From positions 928,501 to 992,500 of the forward strand of contig NZ_CP012099.1 in NCBI RefSeq assembly GCF_001182785.1: a stretch of 64,000 nt of DNA, given 5' to 3'. This document shows positions 48,855 to 56,254 of this stretch, piece after piece; positions within the stretch are counted from its first letter, which is position 1, and each line of letters opens with the position of its first letter. A program made the position numbers and the translations under genes. The notes under the pieces are model-generated. The model made no database searches. It saw nothing but the letters and a program-made list of their open reading frames with translations, and had not been told where the DNA came from. Source of the stretch: Bacillus thuringiensis. Its GTDB lineage: Bacteria > Bacillota > Bacilli > Bacillales > Bacillaceae_G.

Positions 48855-48925
48855 ATAAAGAAAAGACAATCTGTAAGATGTCTTCCTTCGATTTAAAACA
48901 TTTTACTAGGTTAAGTTTTTGTGAT
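48855..48925 (+). repeat. Family-B repeat, diverged
   Basis: AAAGACAATCTGTAAGATGTCTTCCTTCGATTTAAAACATTTTACTAGGTTAAG: hairpin variant plus the right-hand TTTTAC..GTTAAG block. Confidence 0.45.
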
Positions 48926-48974
48926 AATAAATTCTTTTAACTGGAATGAACAGGAGTAGTACATCACTTTATTC

Positions 48975-49214
48975 TTAAGCATCATTCTCAACAAAAGTGA
49001 AGATTTTCATTATCTTTTTAACTACAAAGGGTAATAATTTAGAAGCTAAAAATGCAAGTACGAAAGCAATTCCCCATGTTTTCATCCATAATTTGAGAAA
49101 TAAAGCTGTATATCCAACATTCATTGAAACCATGACGAAAGAGATAATACTAGATATACCTAAAATCATAAAGATATTAAAAATTATTGGTTCGAATTTT
49201 TTATTGATTTTCAA
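48975..49214 (-). CDS. DUF2798 small membrane protein
   Basis: 79 residues. Two membrane helices (IIFNIFMILGISSIISFVMV; LWMKTWGIAFVLAFLASKLL) and the family's LKINKKFEPIIF start. I prefer TTG at 49214, with AGGTG seven bases upstream, over GTG at 49223. DUF2798 proteins are small integral membrane proteins of unknown role. Confidence 0.78.
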   Translation of the reverse strand: MKINKKFEPIIFNIFMILGISSIISFVMVSMNVGYTALFLKLWMKTWGIAFVLAFLASKLLPFVVKKIMKIFTFVENDA

Positions 49215-49493
49215 AATTAACACCTATTTTCTATATATGCTTTGCTGCCCGATTTCACCAACATCTAATCTTACAGTTTGAAATCTAGGTTGTCCAGTTT
49301 GTTTTACTTTACTGCAATAGCAATATTATCTGGAATAGGGTTTCACCATATTGCTATTAAACTAAAATTTTAAGATTGCACCTAAACGAAATTTATAGTA
49401 TCGAAGTTCATTTTGGAGGGGGGAATGTAATACTACATCTTTAAAGTATTAGTTACACTTGAACTGCACATTGCGTATTTTTTATGAAGAAAA
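49215..49493. other. Gap, no gene
   Basis: A GGAGGGGGGAATG string at ~49416 looks like a ribosome site, but the following frame is short and unremarkable. Confidence 0.35.
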
Positions 49494-49520
49494 GACACTC
49501 ATATAAAAGTGTCTTTTCCG
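49494..49520 (-). terminator. Terminator of YjcZ paralogue 4
   Basis: GAAAAGACACTC(ATATAAAA)GTGTCTTTTC, the same stem as after the other YjcZ copies. Confidence 0.8.
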
Positions 49521-49528
49521 ATAGTTTT

Positions 49529-49636
49529 TTAGCAGAAGCAAGCAGCTCCAACGATGATTAATAAAATGAACAATACAATTAATAAAGCAAATCCTCCAGC
49601 GAAGCCACAGCCCCCACAACTACCACCAAAGCCCAT
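49529..49636 (-). CDS. YjcZ-family tiny membrane protein, paralogue 4
   Basis: 35 residues: MGFGGSCGGCGFAGGFALL, then [24 protein letters not shown] site. Nearly identical to the genes at 25492 and 11631. Shares the upstream box and -10 element. Confidence 0.85.
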   Translation of the reverse strand: MGFGGSCGGCGFAGGFALLIVLFILLIIVGAACFC

Positions 49637-49703
49637 AACAGTTCCTCCTTTTAATAGGAAGGGAAAACCAAGGGGTCACTCATGTGTTTTAACGGATTCC
49701 ATT

Positions 49704-49740
49704 TACTTTATGCTTTTATGAATGAATGGAGCAGGTCCTT
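49704..49740 (-). promoter_or_regulatory. YjcZ paralogue 4 upstream box with sigma-K-like -10
   Basis: Minus strand: AAGGACCTGCTC, 16 bases, CATAAAGTA (49712-49704), and then GTTAAAACACATGAGTG as in paralogues 1 and 3. Confidence 0.55.
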
Positions 49741-49751
49741 TTCAAAATAGA

Positions 49752-49818
49752 TTTATGCCGCTATTTGCCGGGGAGTAAGACCTCGATTGGTGAGGGCTGA
49801 TTTAAAGTTTCACTTTAT
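49752..49818 (+). repeat. bcr1-type repeat, copy 6 (truncated)
   Basis: TTTATGCCGCTATTTGCCGG, then CGATTGGTGAGGGCTGATTT and AAAGTTTCACTTTAT; 67 bp, middle deleted, TTTAT ends kept. It lies 12 bases from the YjcZ box. Confidence 0.7.
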
Positions 49819-49961
49819 TCTTTAAGAGCGAATAAATAAAAAACAAAATATCTAAAAATATAGATGGAAATCCGCTTTTATACCTTTCAATAAAAGAATA
49901 CTAGCATTATATATTATAAGGAATACTTGTCCTTAATTGTAAATGAAAGGGGGGAATTGGT

Positions 49962-50375
49962 ATGAGTTATGGCTATGGTCACCCTCCAAAAAAATGCTGT
50001 GAACATCATAATGAAACTTTATCAACGGGTATATTACGTAGACATTCCGCTACGTTATTTCTTACTGTGGATGCTATGAATGTTGATCCTGACGATACTC
50101 GTAGAGTAACTGTTGAAATGTTTGATTGGTCATCTGGTTCTCCGGTATTGTTACCATTAATAGACCCTTCAACGCAAACATTGCCACCTAATCGATATGT
50201 TACTTTCCGTTCAGCAGCTCTTCCTCCAAGACTTTTTGCTTATGAAGTAAGAATCATTCGTCCGAAAGATAGAGATGTTGTTACGAATGTTTTTGGTCTT
50301 AGTGCAATCGTATTTAACCCACAAGAAGGAAATAATGTTTTACAACATGATTTAGCAAAATTAGACCTTAAATAG
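49962..50375 (+). CDS. 137-residue hypothetical, distant paralogue of the gene at 36170
   Basis: ATG at 49962 with AAAGGGGGG upstream. A Gly/Tyr/His-rich N-terminus (MSYGYGHPPKKCCEHHNE) is followed by a predicted beta domain (SATLFLTVDAMNVDPDDTRR; LPPNRYVTFRSAALPPRLFA; VVTNVFGLSAIVFNP). CC and HH next to each other could bind metal. The beta core aligns in order with the protein at 36170. Spore-surface location is possible but unproven. Terminator follows. Confidence 0.65.
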   Translation: MSYGYGHPPKKCCEHHNETLSTGILRRHSATLFLTVDAMNVDPDDTRRVTVEMFDWSSGSPVLLPLIDPSTQTLPPNRYVTFRSAALPPRLFAYEVRIIRPKDRDVVTNVFGLSAIVFNPQEGNNVLQHDLAKLDLK

Positions 50376-50405
50376 CTTTTATAAAAGTCTATTTATTGGG
50401 CATGA

Positions 50406-50445
50406 GTAAAAAAAGAGTAGGATGTAATCCTACTCTTTTTTTACG
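50406..50445. terminator. Terminator between convergent genes
   Basis: AAAAAAAGAGTAGGAT-GTA-ATCCTACTCTTTTTTT, perfect stem with T tracts on both strands. Confidence 0.88.
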
Positions 50446-50457
50446 TTAACTAGAATT

Positions 50458-50913
50458 TTAAAAGAAATCCTTCATCATTTTAGCATCTTTAATATTCACG
50501 ATCATACTTTCTACCTTATCTTTCTTCTCATCTTTAGCAATTGTAATTTGTTCCTTATTATCAATCCAAACAAAAAATTCTTCTTTTGAGTCATCTTTAT
50601 ATGTAACGGTCATAGTAGAATGCGCAGATTGTTTCTTTTTTTGATCTAAAGTGATAGTTTTAGGTGTTCCATTTTGAACTGCCGAAACGATAGATTTTAT
50701 CATTTCTTCATTGTCTGTTTGAGATTTGGAAGTAGTATTATTTGTTGTTTTGAGTATTTCAATGTCTGTAATATTAGCGGAATTTAATTGAAATGTATTT
50801 TGTGTATGTTCTTGCTTAGCCTGCGAAGTTTTATCTGTAGCCGAGGTGTTTGTACAGCCTATTAAAGTAAAAGATAGAGCGGCTAGAGCGCATATAGATA
50901 TGATTTTTTTCAT
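50458..50913 (-). CDS. Putative lipoprotein, unknown function
   Basis: 151 residues from the ATG at 50913 (GAGGAGGGA upstream). Lipobox IGC (IISICALAALSFTLIGC, Cys at ~20), then a Thr/Ser/Gln-rich linker and a ~100-residue beta domain (MTVTYKDDSKEEFFVWIDNK). No family recognised. Single gene with a terminator. Confidence 0.75.
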   Translation of the reverse strand: MKKIISICALAALSFTLIGCTNTSATDKTSQAKQEHTQNTFQLNSANITDIEILKTTNNTTSKSQTDNEEMIKSIVSAVQNGTPKTITLDQKKKQSAHSTMTVTYKDDSKEEFFVWIDNKEQITIAKDEKKDKVESMIVNIKDAKMMKDFF

Positions 50914-51054
50914 AGTATCCCTCCTCAAGTTTAATTATAACAATATTCTGTTAATTCAGGTAGTTATTGTAAGGAGAAGATGTTTTAAAGTGGTAAATGA
51001 TGTTGTTCATTTTCTATTAAAATCAAAATTCACATAACTTTTTTCATATTTTAT

Positions 51055-51078
51055 GTTTAACATTTTGAAAATGGGTGT
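51055..51078 (+). promoter_or_regulatory. Sigma-B promoter of the YflT-like gene
   Basis: GTTTAA (51055-51060), 12 bases, GGGTGT (51073-51078); fits the sigma-B consensus GTTTAA-N12-14-GGGTAT with one mismatch. Confidence 0.65.
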
Positions 51079-51126
51079 ACTACATATAATATAACAAATA
51101 ATTCATTTTAAAGGAGGAAGTTAAAG

Positions 51127-51516
51127 ATGGAAACGAAGTATAGTAAACCTTTTGTATATGAATTTATTACGGAGAAAGAGGTCATGAATGCGGCAAATGA
51201 TCTAGTGAAGAAAGGAATAGAACAAAAAGATATTTATGTGTTAACACATGAGAAAGAGAGGACAGATAGAATTGCAGATAATGCAGACGTGAATACAATT
51301 GGGATAAAAGAGGAAGGACTTGGGACAAGCATTATTAACGTCTTTCAAAAAACAGGAGATCAGTTAAGAAATAAAATGCAAGAGTTAGGGCTTAATGAGG
51401 AAGAAGCGAACTTTTATGAAGAAAAGCTGGATGAAGGAAAAATCTTGTTATTCGTTAAGGATTTAGAAAGAGCTGGTGAATGGTTACAAGAAAGAAGATG
51501 CACGTATTCTATTTAA
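51127..51516 (+). CDS. General stress protein, YflT family
   Basis: 129 residues with the heat-induced stress protein YflT domain: FVYEFITEKEVMNAANDLVK and KGIEQKDIYVLTHEKERTDR at the N-terminus, helical C-terminus (LGLNEEEANFYEEKLDEGKI). It heads the sigma-B-dependent genes flanking the sigB operon and has a matching promoter 50 bases upstream. Biochemical role unknown. Confidence 0.88.
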   Translation: METKYSKPFVYEFITEKEVMNAANDLVKKGIEQKDIYVLTHEKERTDRIADNADVNTIGIKEEGLGTSIINVFQKTGDQLRNKMQELGLNEEEANFYEEKLDEGKILLFVKDLERAGEWLQERRCTYSI

Positions 51517-51565
51517 TTTGTATCCTTTAAATCTATAAATCTATTATGAAAAGGAGATGGGAAAT

Positions 51566-51766
51566 ATGAGTGAGAGCGGGCTAAAAGAACAAATTACAGG
51601 TAAAGTTGAAAAGAAAAAAGGACAAGTAAAAGAAGGGATTGGTGAAATTACTGAAGATAGAGAGTTGAAAAATGAAGGAAAGTGGGAGAAGACGAAGGGA
51701 ACTATAAAAGAAAAAGTCGGAAAAGTGAAACAAAAGATAAGTGATGGGTTGGATAATAAAGAATAA
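51566..51766 (+). CDS. CsbD-family stress protein
   Basis: 66 residues from the ATG at 51566 (AAAGGAGA upstream). Lys/Glu/Gly-rich with the CsbD pattern ([40 protein letters not shown]). CsbD proteins are sigma-B-controlled and probably disordered or helical. Fifty bases after the YflT gene, so likely the same transcript. Confidence 0.9.
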   Translation: MSESGLKEQITGKVEKKKGQVKEGIGEITEDRELKNEGKWEKTKGTIKEKVGKVKQKISDGLDNKE

Positions 51767-51770
51767 TACA

Positions 51771-51808
51771 TGTTTATCAAGCTTTGGTTACATACCAAAG
51801 CTTGATAA
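51771..51808 (+). terminator. Hairpin after csbD
   Basis: TTTATCAAGCTTTGG and CCAAAGCTTGATAAA, perfect 15-bp stem, no strong T tract, so read-through into the next gene is possible. Confidence 0.65.
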
Positions 51809-51841
51809 ATCAAATATAAAAACAATATAGGAGGTTTAATT

Positions 51842-52093
51842 GTGGGACTTATTATTACGTGTATTGTAGGTGGACTTATTGGTGCGTTAGCCGGAATGAT
51901 TACGGGAAAAGACTTTCCTTTAGGTATAGTTGGTAATGTGATTGCTGGTTTAATTGGATCTTGGGTAGGTAGTGCATTATTTGGTCATTGGGGTCCTGAA
52001 TGGGGAGGCATTTTTGTTCTTCCAGCGTTATTAGGTGCAATCGTCTTTATTTTAATCGTTACATTCTTCTCTAGAATGCTGCGGAAAGCGTAA
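51842..52093 (+). CDS. GlsB/YeaQ/YmgE stress-response membrane protein
   Basis: 83 residues starting at GTG with GGAGGTTTAATT upstream. Gly-rich with three membrane helices (IITCIVGGLIGALAGMITG; GNVIAGLIGSWVGSALFG; LPALLGAIVFILIVTFF). This is the transglycosylase-associated protein family, usually induced by general stress. Third gene of the likely sigma-B-dependent group. Confidence 0.9.
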   Translation: MGLIITCIVGGLIGALAGMITGKDFPLGIVGNVIAGLIGSWVGSALFGHWGPEWGGIFVLPALLGAIVFILIVTFFSRMLRKA

Positions 52094-52164
52094 GTATGAT
52101 AATGAATAGTAATCTTAAGTTTATTATATATAACTATAAAGTGAATGAACTGATAAATATACAT

Positions 52165-52203
52165 AAAAAAGCATCCAATTAAATTAATTTGGATGCTGTT
52201 TTT
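52165..52203 (+). terminator. Terminator
   Basis: AAAAAGCATCCAA(TTAAATTAA)TTTGGATGCTGTTTTT. Confidence 0.75.
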
Positions 52204-52219
52204 ATGTAATCTGCATAGG

Positions 52220-52269
52220 AATGAGCGGGGGATGAAGGCCCCCCGCTCATTGAAATTACACTTTCTATT
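52220..52269 (+). repeat. bcr1-like 3' hairpin, diverged
   Basis: ATGAGCGGGGG-ATGAAGG-CCCCCCGCTCAT followed by TGAAATTACACTTTCTAT, parallel to the bcr1 end (CAGTGGGGG..CCCCCACTGATT, AAGTTTCACTTTAT). Confidence 0.45.
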
Positions 52270-52274
52270 ATGTA

Positions 52275-52475
52275 TTAAACCATCGTTACTTTTTCACAAT
52301 TATTTATTCTTACGACCTGCCTCGGTTCTATATGAGATAAGTCCTCGCTATTACCTATATCAACTACAATTGTATTTGTTAGTATGTTAATAATGGAACC
52401 AACTAACGTTGTAGCATGATCGTGTCGATAAGAAAATTGAACAAAATCTCCCTTTTTAAAGTTGTGCTCTTCCAT
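52275..52475 (-). CDS. DUF2187 (KOW-like) small protein
   Basis: 66 residues. Predicted small beta barrel: FKKGDFVQFSYRHDHATTLV, IINILTNTIVVDIGNSEDLS, typical of DUF2187 proteins of bacilli. AGGGGGA site upstream. Role unknown. Confidence 0.82.
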   Translation of the reverse strand: MEEHNFKKGDFVQFSYRHDHATTLVGSIINILTNTIVVDIGNSEDLSHIEPRQVVRINNCEKVTMV

Positions 52476-52612
52476 AGATAGATCCCCCTAAAAATAATGT
52501 TTATACATTATACATACACAAATTTATAAGGTTTAAACATTCGGTAGTATTTTTTAAGTGTTAAGCCGAGAAAGGTGTAGAAAATTTATTTATAATGAAA
52601 ATAAAAAAATAT

Positions 52613-52637
52613 GTTTAAAACTAATTTTTATGGATAA
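52613..52637 (+). promoter_or_regulatory. Sigma-B promoter of the sigB operon
   Basis: GTTTAA (52613-52618), 13 bases, GGATAA (52632-52637), 35-40 bases before rsbV. Matches the sigma-B consensus with G to A at one position. Confidence 0.7.
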
Positions 52638-52671
52638 TTAAATAGTAAAAGTTCGAGATAAGGGGGCGGAA

Positions 52672-53010
52672 ATGATGAATTTGGAAATAAATATTTTGCA
52701 AAATGATGTAGGTTATACGGTACAACTTAATGGTGAAATTGATGCGTATACGGCATCAGATTTAAAAAATAAGATTATGCCTATTGCAAGCGAGAAAGAG
52801 GTTTATATCGTAGTAGATTTTAACAAGGTAGATTATATGGATAGTACTGGTTTAGGTGTTTTTATAGCGCTATTAAAAGCAGTTAAGAAAAATGATGGCA
52901 AGCTAGAGTTTATCGGTGTATCTAAAAGATTAAAAAGATTATTTGATATTACAGGGTTAACAGAAATATTAAACTTGAATTCCGATTTTGAAAAAGTAGA
53001 AAGAAGGTGA
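52672..53010 (+). CDS. rsbV: RsbV, anti-anti-sigma-B factor
   Basis: 112 residues, STAS domain. The phosphorylated serine lies in VDYMDSTGLGVFIALL (Ser58 counting from 52672). Two adjacent ATG codons; GGGGGCGG spacing slightly favours the second (52675). When dephosphorylated by RsbY it binds RsbW and frees sigma-B. First gene of the operon behind a sigma-B promoter. Confidence 0.95.
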   Translation: MMNLEINILQNDVGYTVQLNGEIDAYTASDLKNKIMPIASEKEVYIVVDFNKVDYMDSTGLGVFIALLKAVKKNDGKLEFIGVSKRLKRLFDITGLTEILNLNSDFEKVERR

Positions 53011-53016
53011 CTAGGG

Positions 53017-53499
53017 ATGATGGAGAAATTTGAAAAGATAGAAATGAAAATTCCTGCAAAGGCAGAATATGTGGCTATTATTCGTTTAACAATGGCTGGT
53101 GTTGCGAATCGAATGGGCTTTGCTTATGACGATATAGAAGATATGAAAATTGCTATTAGTGAAGCATGTACAAACATTGTACAACATGCATACAAAGAAG
53201 ACGTCGGAGAAATTACAATTGTCTTTGGCTTATATGAAGATCGATTAGAAATTATGGTTGCGGATAATGGGGTTAGCTTTGATTTTAGCAGCTTAAAAAG
53301 GAAAGTTGGTCCGTATGATATTAGTAAACCAGTAGAACATTTGCCGGAAAATGGTTTAGGTTTATATTTAATCAATACGTTAATGGATGATATACAGATT
53401 ATGCATGATGAGGGCATGACAGTTTTAATGACAAAATATATACAAAGAGAGCAGGTGGAGAATGATGGAAATCCAATCTCAACCTACAACTCTTACTAA
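53017..53499 (+). CDS. rsbW: RsbW, anti-sigma-B factor and RsbV kinase
   Basis: 160 residues, GHKL ATPase fold of serine kinases: N-box ISEACTNIVQHAY, G1 VADNGVSFDF and G2 ENGLGLYLINTLMDD. Start at 53017, six bases after AAGAAGG that overlaps the rsbV stop. It binds sigma-B or RsbV depending on RsbV phosphorylation. Its end overlaps the sigB start by 38 bases. Confidence 0.95.
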   Translation: MMEKFEKIEMKIPAKAEYVAIIRLTMAGVANRMGFAYDDIEDMKIAISEACTNIVQHAYKEDVGEITIVFGLYEDRLEIMVADNGVSFDFSSLKRKVGPYDISKPVEHLPENGLGLYLINTLMDDIQIMHDEGMTVLMTKYIQREQVENDGNPISTYNSY

Positions 53500-54238
53500 A
53501 GAAGACGTTATTAAGCTAATTGCAGAATTCCAACAAAACCAATGTAATGAAGCGCAGGAAAGGTTAGTTGATCATTATAAAAATCTTGTATATTCCATTG
53601 CATATCGCTATTCAAAAGGCGGGCCGATGCATGAGGATATTATACAAGTAGGGATGTTAGGGCTCTTAGGCGCAATAAGAAGGTATGATTATTCGATAGG
53701 GAATGCTTTTGAGCCGTTTGCAATACCTACAATAGTAGGTGAAATAAAGAAGTATTTACGTGATAAAACTTGGGGCATTCACGTTCCAAGGCGAATTAAA
53801 GATTTAGGCGGGAAAATTAAACTTGCGATAGAGGAGTTAACAGATCACCTGCAACGTTCACCGAAGATAATAGAAATTGCAAATCATTTAGGACTATCGG
53901 AAGAGGAAGTTCTAGAGATTATGGATGCTAAAAATAATTATCGAGTATCTTCCTTAGATGATGTAGTTGAAAATTCATCTGATGGAAGTTCGGTAGCGAG
54001 AATTGAATCTGTAGGTGAAGTAGAGCAAGGATATGAACAGACAGAAAGACGTCTCGTTTTAGAGGATATTTTTAACGTATTAAATGATACGGAAAAGAGC
54101 GTTATTCATTATATATTTGGAGAAAATTTAAATCAAAAAGATACAGGGGAACGGTTAGGTATTTCACAAATGCACGTTTCTCGTATTAAAAGACAAGCGA
54201 TAAGTAAATTGAAGCAAGCAGCATTTTTAGATACATAA
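53462..54238 (+). CDS. sigB: Sigma-B, general stress sigma factor
   Basis: 258 residues with regions 2 (VYSIAYRYSKGGPMHEDIIQ; GMLGLLGAIRRYDYSIGNAF), 3 (IKDLGGKIKLAIEELTDHLQ) and 4 (LNQKDTGERLGISQMHVSRI, KRQAISKL). Two adjacent ATGs, AGGTGG upstream. Translationally coupled to rsbW. It directs the stress regulon, several members of which flank it in this window. Confidence 0.96.
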   Translation: MMEIQSQPTTLTKEDVIKLIAEFQQNQCNEAQERLVDHYKNLVYSIAYRYSKGGPMHEDIIQVGMLGLLGAIRRYDYSIGNAFEPFAIPTIVGEIKKYLRDKTWGIHVPRRIKDLGGKIKLAIEELTDHLQRSPKIIEIANHLGLSEEEVLEIMDAKNNYRVSSLDDVVENSSDGSSVARIESVGEVEQGYEQTERRLVLEDIFNVLNDTEKSVIHYIFGENLNQKDTGERLGISQMHVSRIKRQAISKLKQAAFLDT

Positions 54239-54255
54239 AAATTTAAAATAATGAT

Positions 54256-54280
54256 GTTTAAAACATGAGAAAAGGGGTAC
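54256..54280 (+). promoter_or_regulatory. Sigma-B promoter inside the operon, before orf4
   Basis: GTTTAA (54256-54261), 13 bases, GGGTAC (54275-54280); 22 bases before the ferritin-like gene. Confidence 0.65.
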
Positions 54281-54301
54281 TTATTAAGTATAGGAGGAGA
54301 T

Positions 54302-54748
54302 ATGAAAATGTCACACGATGTGAAAGAACTAATCAAAGGATTGAATGAAGATTTAGCAGGAGAATACTCAGCAATTATTATGTATAACCATAATGCAGCT
54401 ACAGTTTCTGGTATATATAGACAAGTGTTAAAACCTTTCTTTGAATCTGAAATTAGTGATGAACAAGGACATGCCCTATATTTAGCGGAGAAAATTAAGA
54501 CGTTAGGTGGTACACCTACTACAATCCCTTTACCAGTGAAACAAGTAGAAGATGTTAGAGAAATGTTAGAATCCGCTAGACAATCAGAATATGAGACAAT
54601 TAAGCGTTATGAAACGAGAAAAGAACAGGCAGCGAAATTAAATATGACAGAGTTAGTTGTAAAGTTAGAAGATATGATTGCAGATGAAACAAATCATATG
54701 GAAGAATTAGATCGTCTTTTAACTGATAAAGCAATGGTTTTAAATTAA
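54302..54748 (+). CDS. Ferritin-like/bacterioferritin-type protein (sigB operon orf4)
   Basis: 148 residues, four-helix ferritin-like domain: LIKGLNEDLAGEYSAIIMYN with Glu ligands, SDEQGHALYLAEKIKTLG (E..H motif), and IADETNHMEELDRLL. Position after sigB is the hallmark of the B. cereus-group operon, where it is called orf4. It may store or detoxify iron under stress. ATG at 54302 or 54308. It also has its own sigma-B promoter. Confidence 0.9.
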   Translation: MKMSHDVKELIKGLNEDLAGEYSAIIMYNHNAATVSGIYRQVLKPFFESEISDEQGHALYLAEKIKTLGGTPTTIPLPVKQVEDVREMLESARQSEYETIKRYETRKEQAAKLNMTELVVKLEDMIADETNHMEELDRLLTDKAMVLN

Positions 54749-54769
54749 AAGTAGAAATTTATAGAGTGA

Positions 54770-54808
54770 AAGAACAAATTCCTATTTCTAGGGGTTTGTT
54801 CTTTTGTT
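54770..54808 (+). terminator. Terminator of the sigB operon
   Basis: AGAACAAATTCCTA(TTTC)TAGGGGTTTGTTCT followed by TTTGTTG. Confidence 0.75.
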
Positions 54809-54920
54809 GTATAAATATGTTTGAGTAAGAAATTTTCATTTTGTAACTGAGTATGTAATACTAGAAAAATAGAAAATGATAATAGATTTACATTTTAAAT
54901 AAGAAAAGGGGAAATAACTT

Positions 54921-56063
54921 GTGTCCATTTTAATTGTCGATGATAATCCGGTTAACATATTTGTAATTGAGAAGATTTTAAAACAAGCCGGATATCATGA
55001 TCTTGTATCGCTCAATTCTGCACAAGAGCTCTTTGAATACATACAGTTTGGAAAAGATTCTTCCAGGCATAATGAAATTGATTTAATACTATTAGATATT
55101 ATGATGCCTGAAATTGATGGACTTGAAGTTTGTAGGCGATTACAAAAAGAGGAGAAGTTTAAAGATATCCCTATTATTTTTGTTACAGCTTTAGAGGATG
55201 CAAATAAATTGGCCGAAGCTCTTGATATGGGGGCAATGGATTATATTACGAAACCTATAAATAAAGTTGAATTATTAGCACGTATGCGTGTAGCGTTACG
55301 CTTGAAATCAGAATTAAATTGGCATAAAGAACAAGAAGAAAATCTCCGGAATGAACTAGATTTAGCTACGCAAGTACAAAGAAACTTATTAAGTAGCCCA
55401 TTAAGAGAAGATCATATAAAAATTGAAGCAAGTTACTTGCCTTCATTTAAACTAGCTGGAGATATGTATTATTGGTATAAAATCGATGAAAATCGCTACG
55501 GTATTATATTATTAGATGTGATGGGACATGGTGTATCTGCTTCATTAGTTTGTATGTTTATTTCGTCTGTATTACGTGAAACAATTAAATGTTTAATTGA
55601 TCCAGAACTCGTTATTAAAGAATTAAATAAATATATGACCCTTTTACATAATGAAAATGATAATATTCCTTATTATTTTACGGCGATATACTTAGTTGTT
55701 AATACAGAAGATAGAACAGTTGAATATGTAAATGCAGGGCATCCTTCTGGATATGTTTTAGTTGATGAAACAAATGTAGTTGAACTAGATCGCGGGAGTT
55801 GTGCCGTAGGATTTTTTGATGAAATAAAAGTTAAAAAGACAGTTATACCTTTTGAGAAGAACGCTCAAATATTATTGTTTACAGATGGTGTTCTTGAAGC
55901 AATTGCAAATGATGAATTTGAGTCTGAAGAGAAATTACGTACTTTTACAGAAAGAAAATGGGGAGATTTAGAAGGCGAGATAGAAGGGTTTTACAAGGAA
56001 GAACAAAAGAAAGCGCAATCAGATGATATGTGTCTAATTATGATACAAACGAATGCGAAATAA
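54921..56063 (+). CDS. rsbY: RsbY, response-regulator PP2C phosphatase activating sigma-B
   Basis: 380 residues from GTG at 54921 (AAAAGGGGAA upstream). Receiver domain 1-125 with Asp59 in LILLDIMMPEIDGLEV and Lys in YITKPINKVE; a short coiled linker; PP2C/SpoIIE-type phosphatase domain ~170-378 (GDMYYWYKIDENRYGIILLD, VMGHGVSASLV, LLFTDGVLEA, DDMCLIMIQ). When phosphorylated by RsbK it dephosphorylates RsbV. Unlike RsbU/RsbP of B. subtilis the input is a receiver domain. Confidence 0.95.
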   Translation: MSILIVDDNPVNIFVIEKILKQAGYHDLVSLNSAQELFEYIQFGKDSSRHNEIDLILLDIMMPEIDGLEVCRRLQKEEKFKDIPIIFVTALEDANKLAEALDMGAMDYITKPINKVELLARMRVALRLKSELNWHKEQEENLRNELDLATQVQRNLLSSPLREDHIKIEASYLPSFKLAGDMYYWYKIDENRYGIILLDVMGHGVSASLVCMFISSVLRETIKCLIDPELVIKELNKYMTLLHNENDNIPYYFTAIYLVVNTEDRTVEYVNAGHPSGYVLVDETNVVELDRGSCAVGFFDEIKVKKTVIPFEKNAQILLFTDGVLEAIANDEFESEEKLRTFTERKWGDLEGEIEGFYKEEQKKAQSDDMCLIMIQTNAK

Positions 56064-56064
56064 A

Positions 56065-56105
56065 AAGCGTATGAAATCCAAACAGAGGATTTCATACGCT
56101 TTTTA
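56065..56105 (+). terminator. Terminator of rsbY
   Basis: AAAAAGCGTATGAAATCC(AAACA)GAGGATTTCATACGCTTTTT; its T tract merges with the TTTAT end of the next bcr1 element. Confidence 0.85.
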
Positions 56106-56254
56106 TCCCGCATTAACGGGCAGTAAGACTCCCACCAAAAAATTTAGTCTGAAGCAAAGAAGGTAGGTGGGAGATCAACTGCCCGTAAACGCCCGATTGG
56201 TGAGGGCTGATAATCAGTGGGGGATACCCCCCACTGATTAAAGTTTCACTTTAT
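56102..56254 (+). repeat. bcr1-type repeat, copy 7, in the sigma-B signalling locus
   Basis: 153 bp full copy from TTTATCCCGC to TTTCACTTTAT with all three hairpin blocks. The left TTTAT is shared with the rsbY terminator, and the right TTTAT covers the stop codon of rsbM. Confidence 0.88.
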
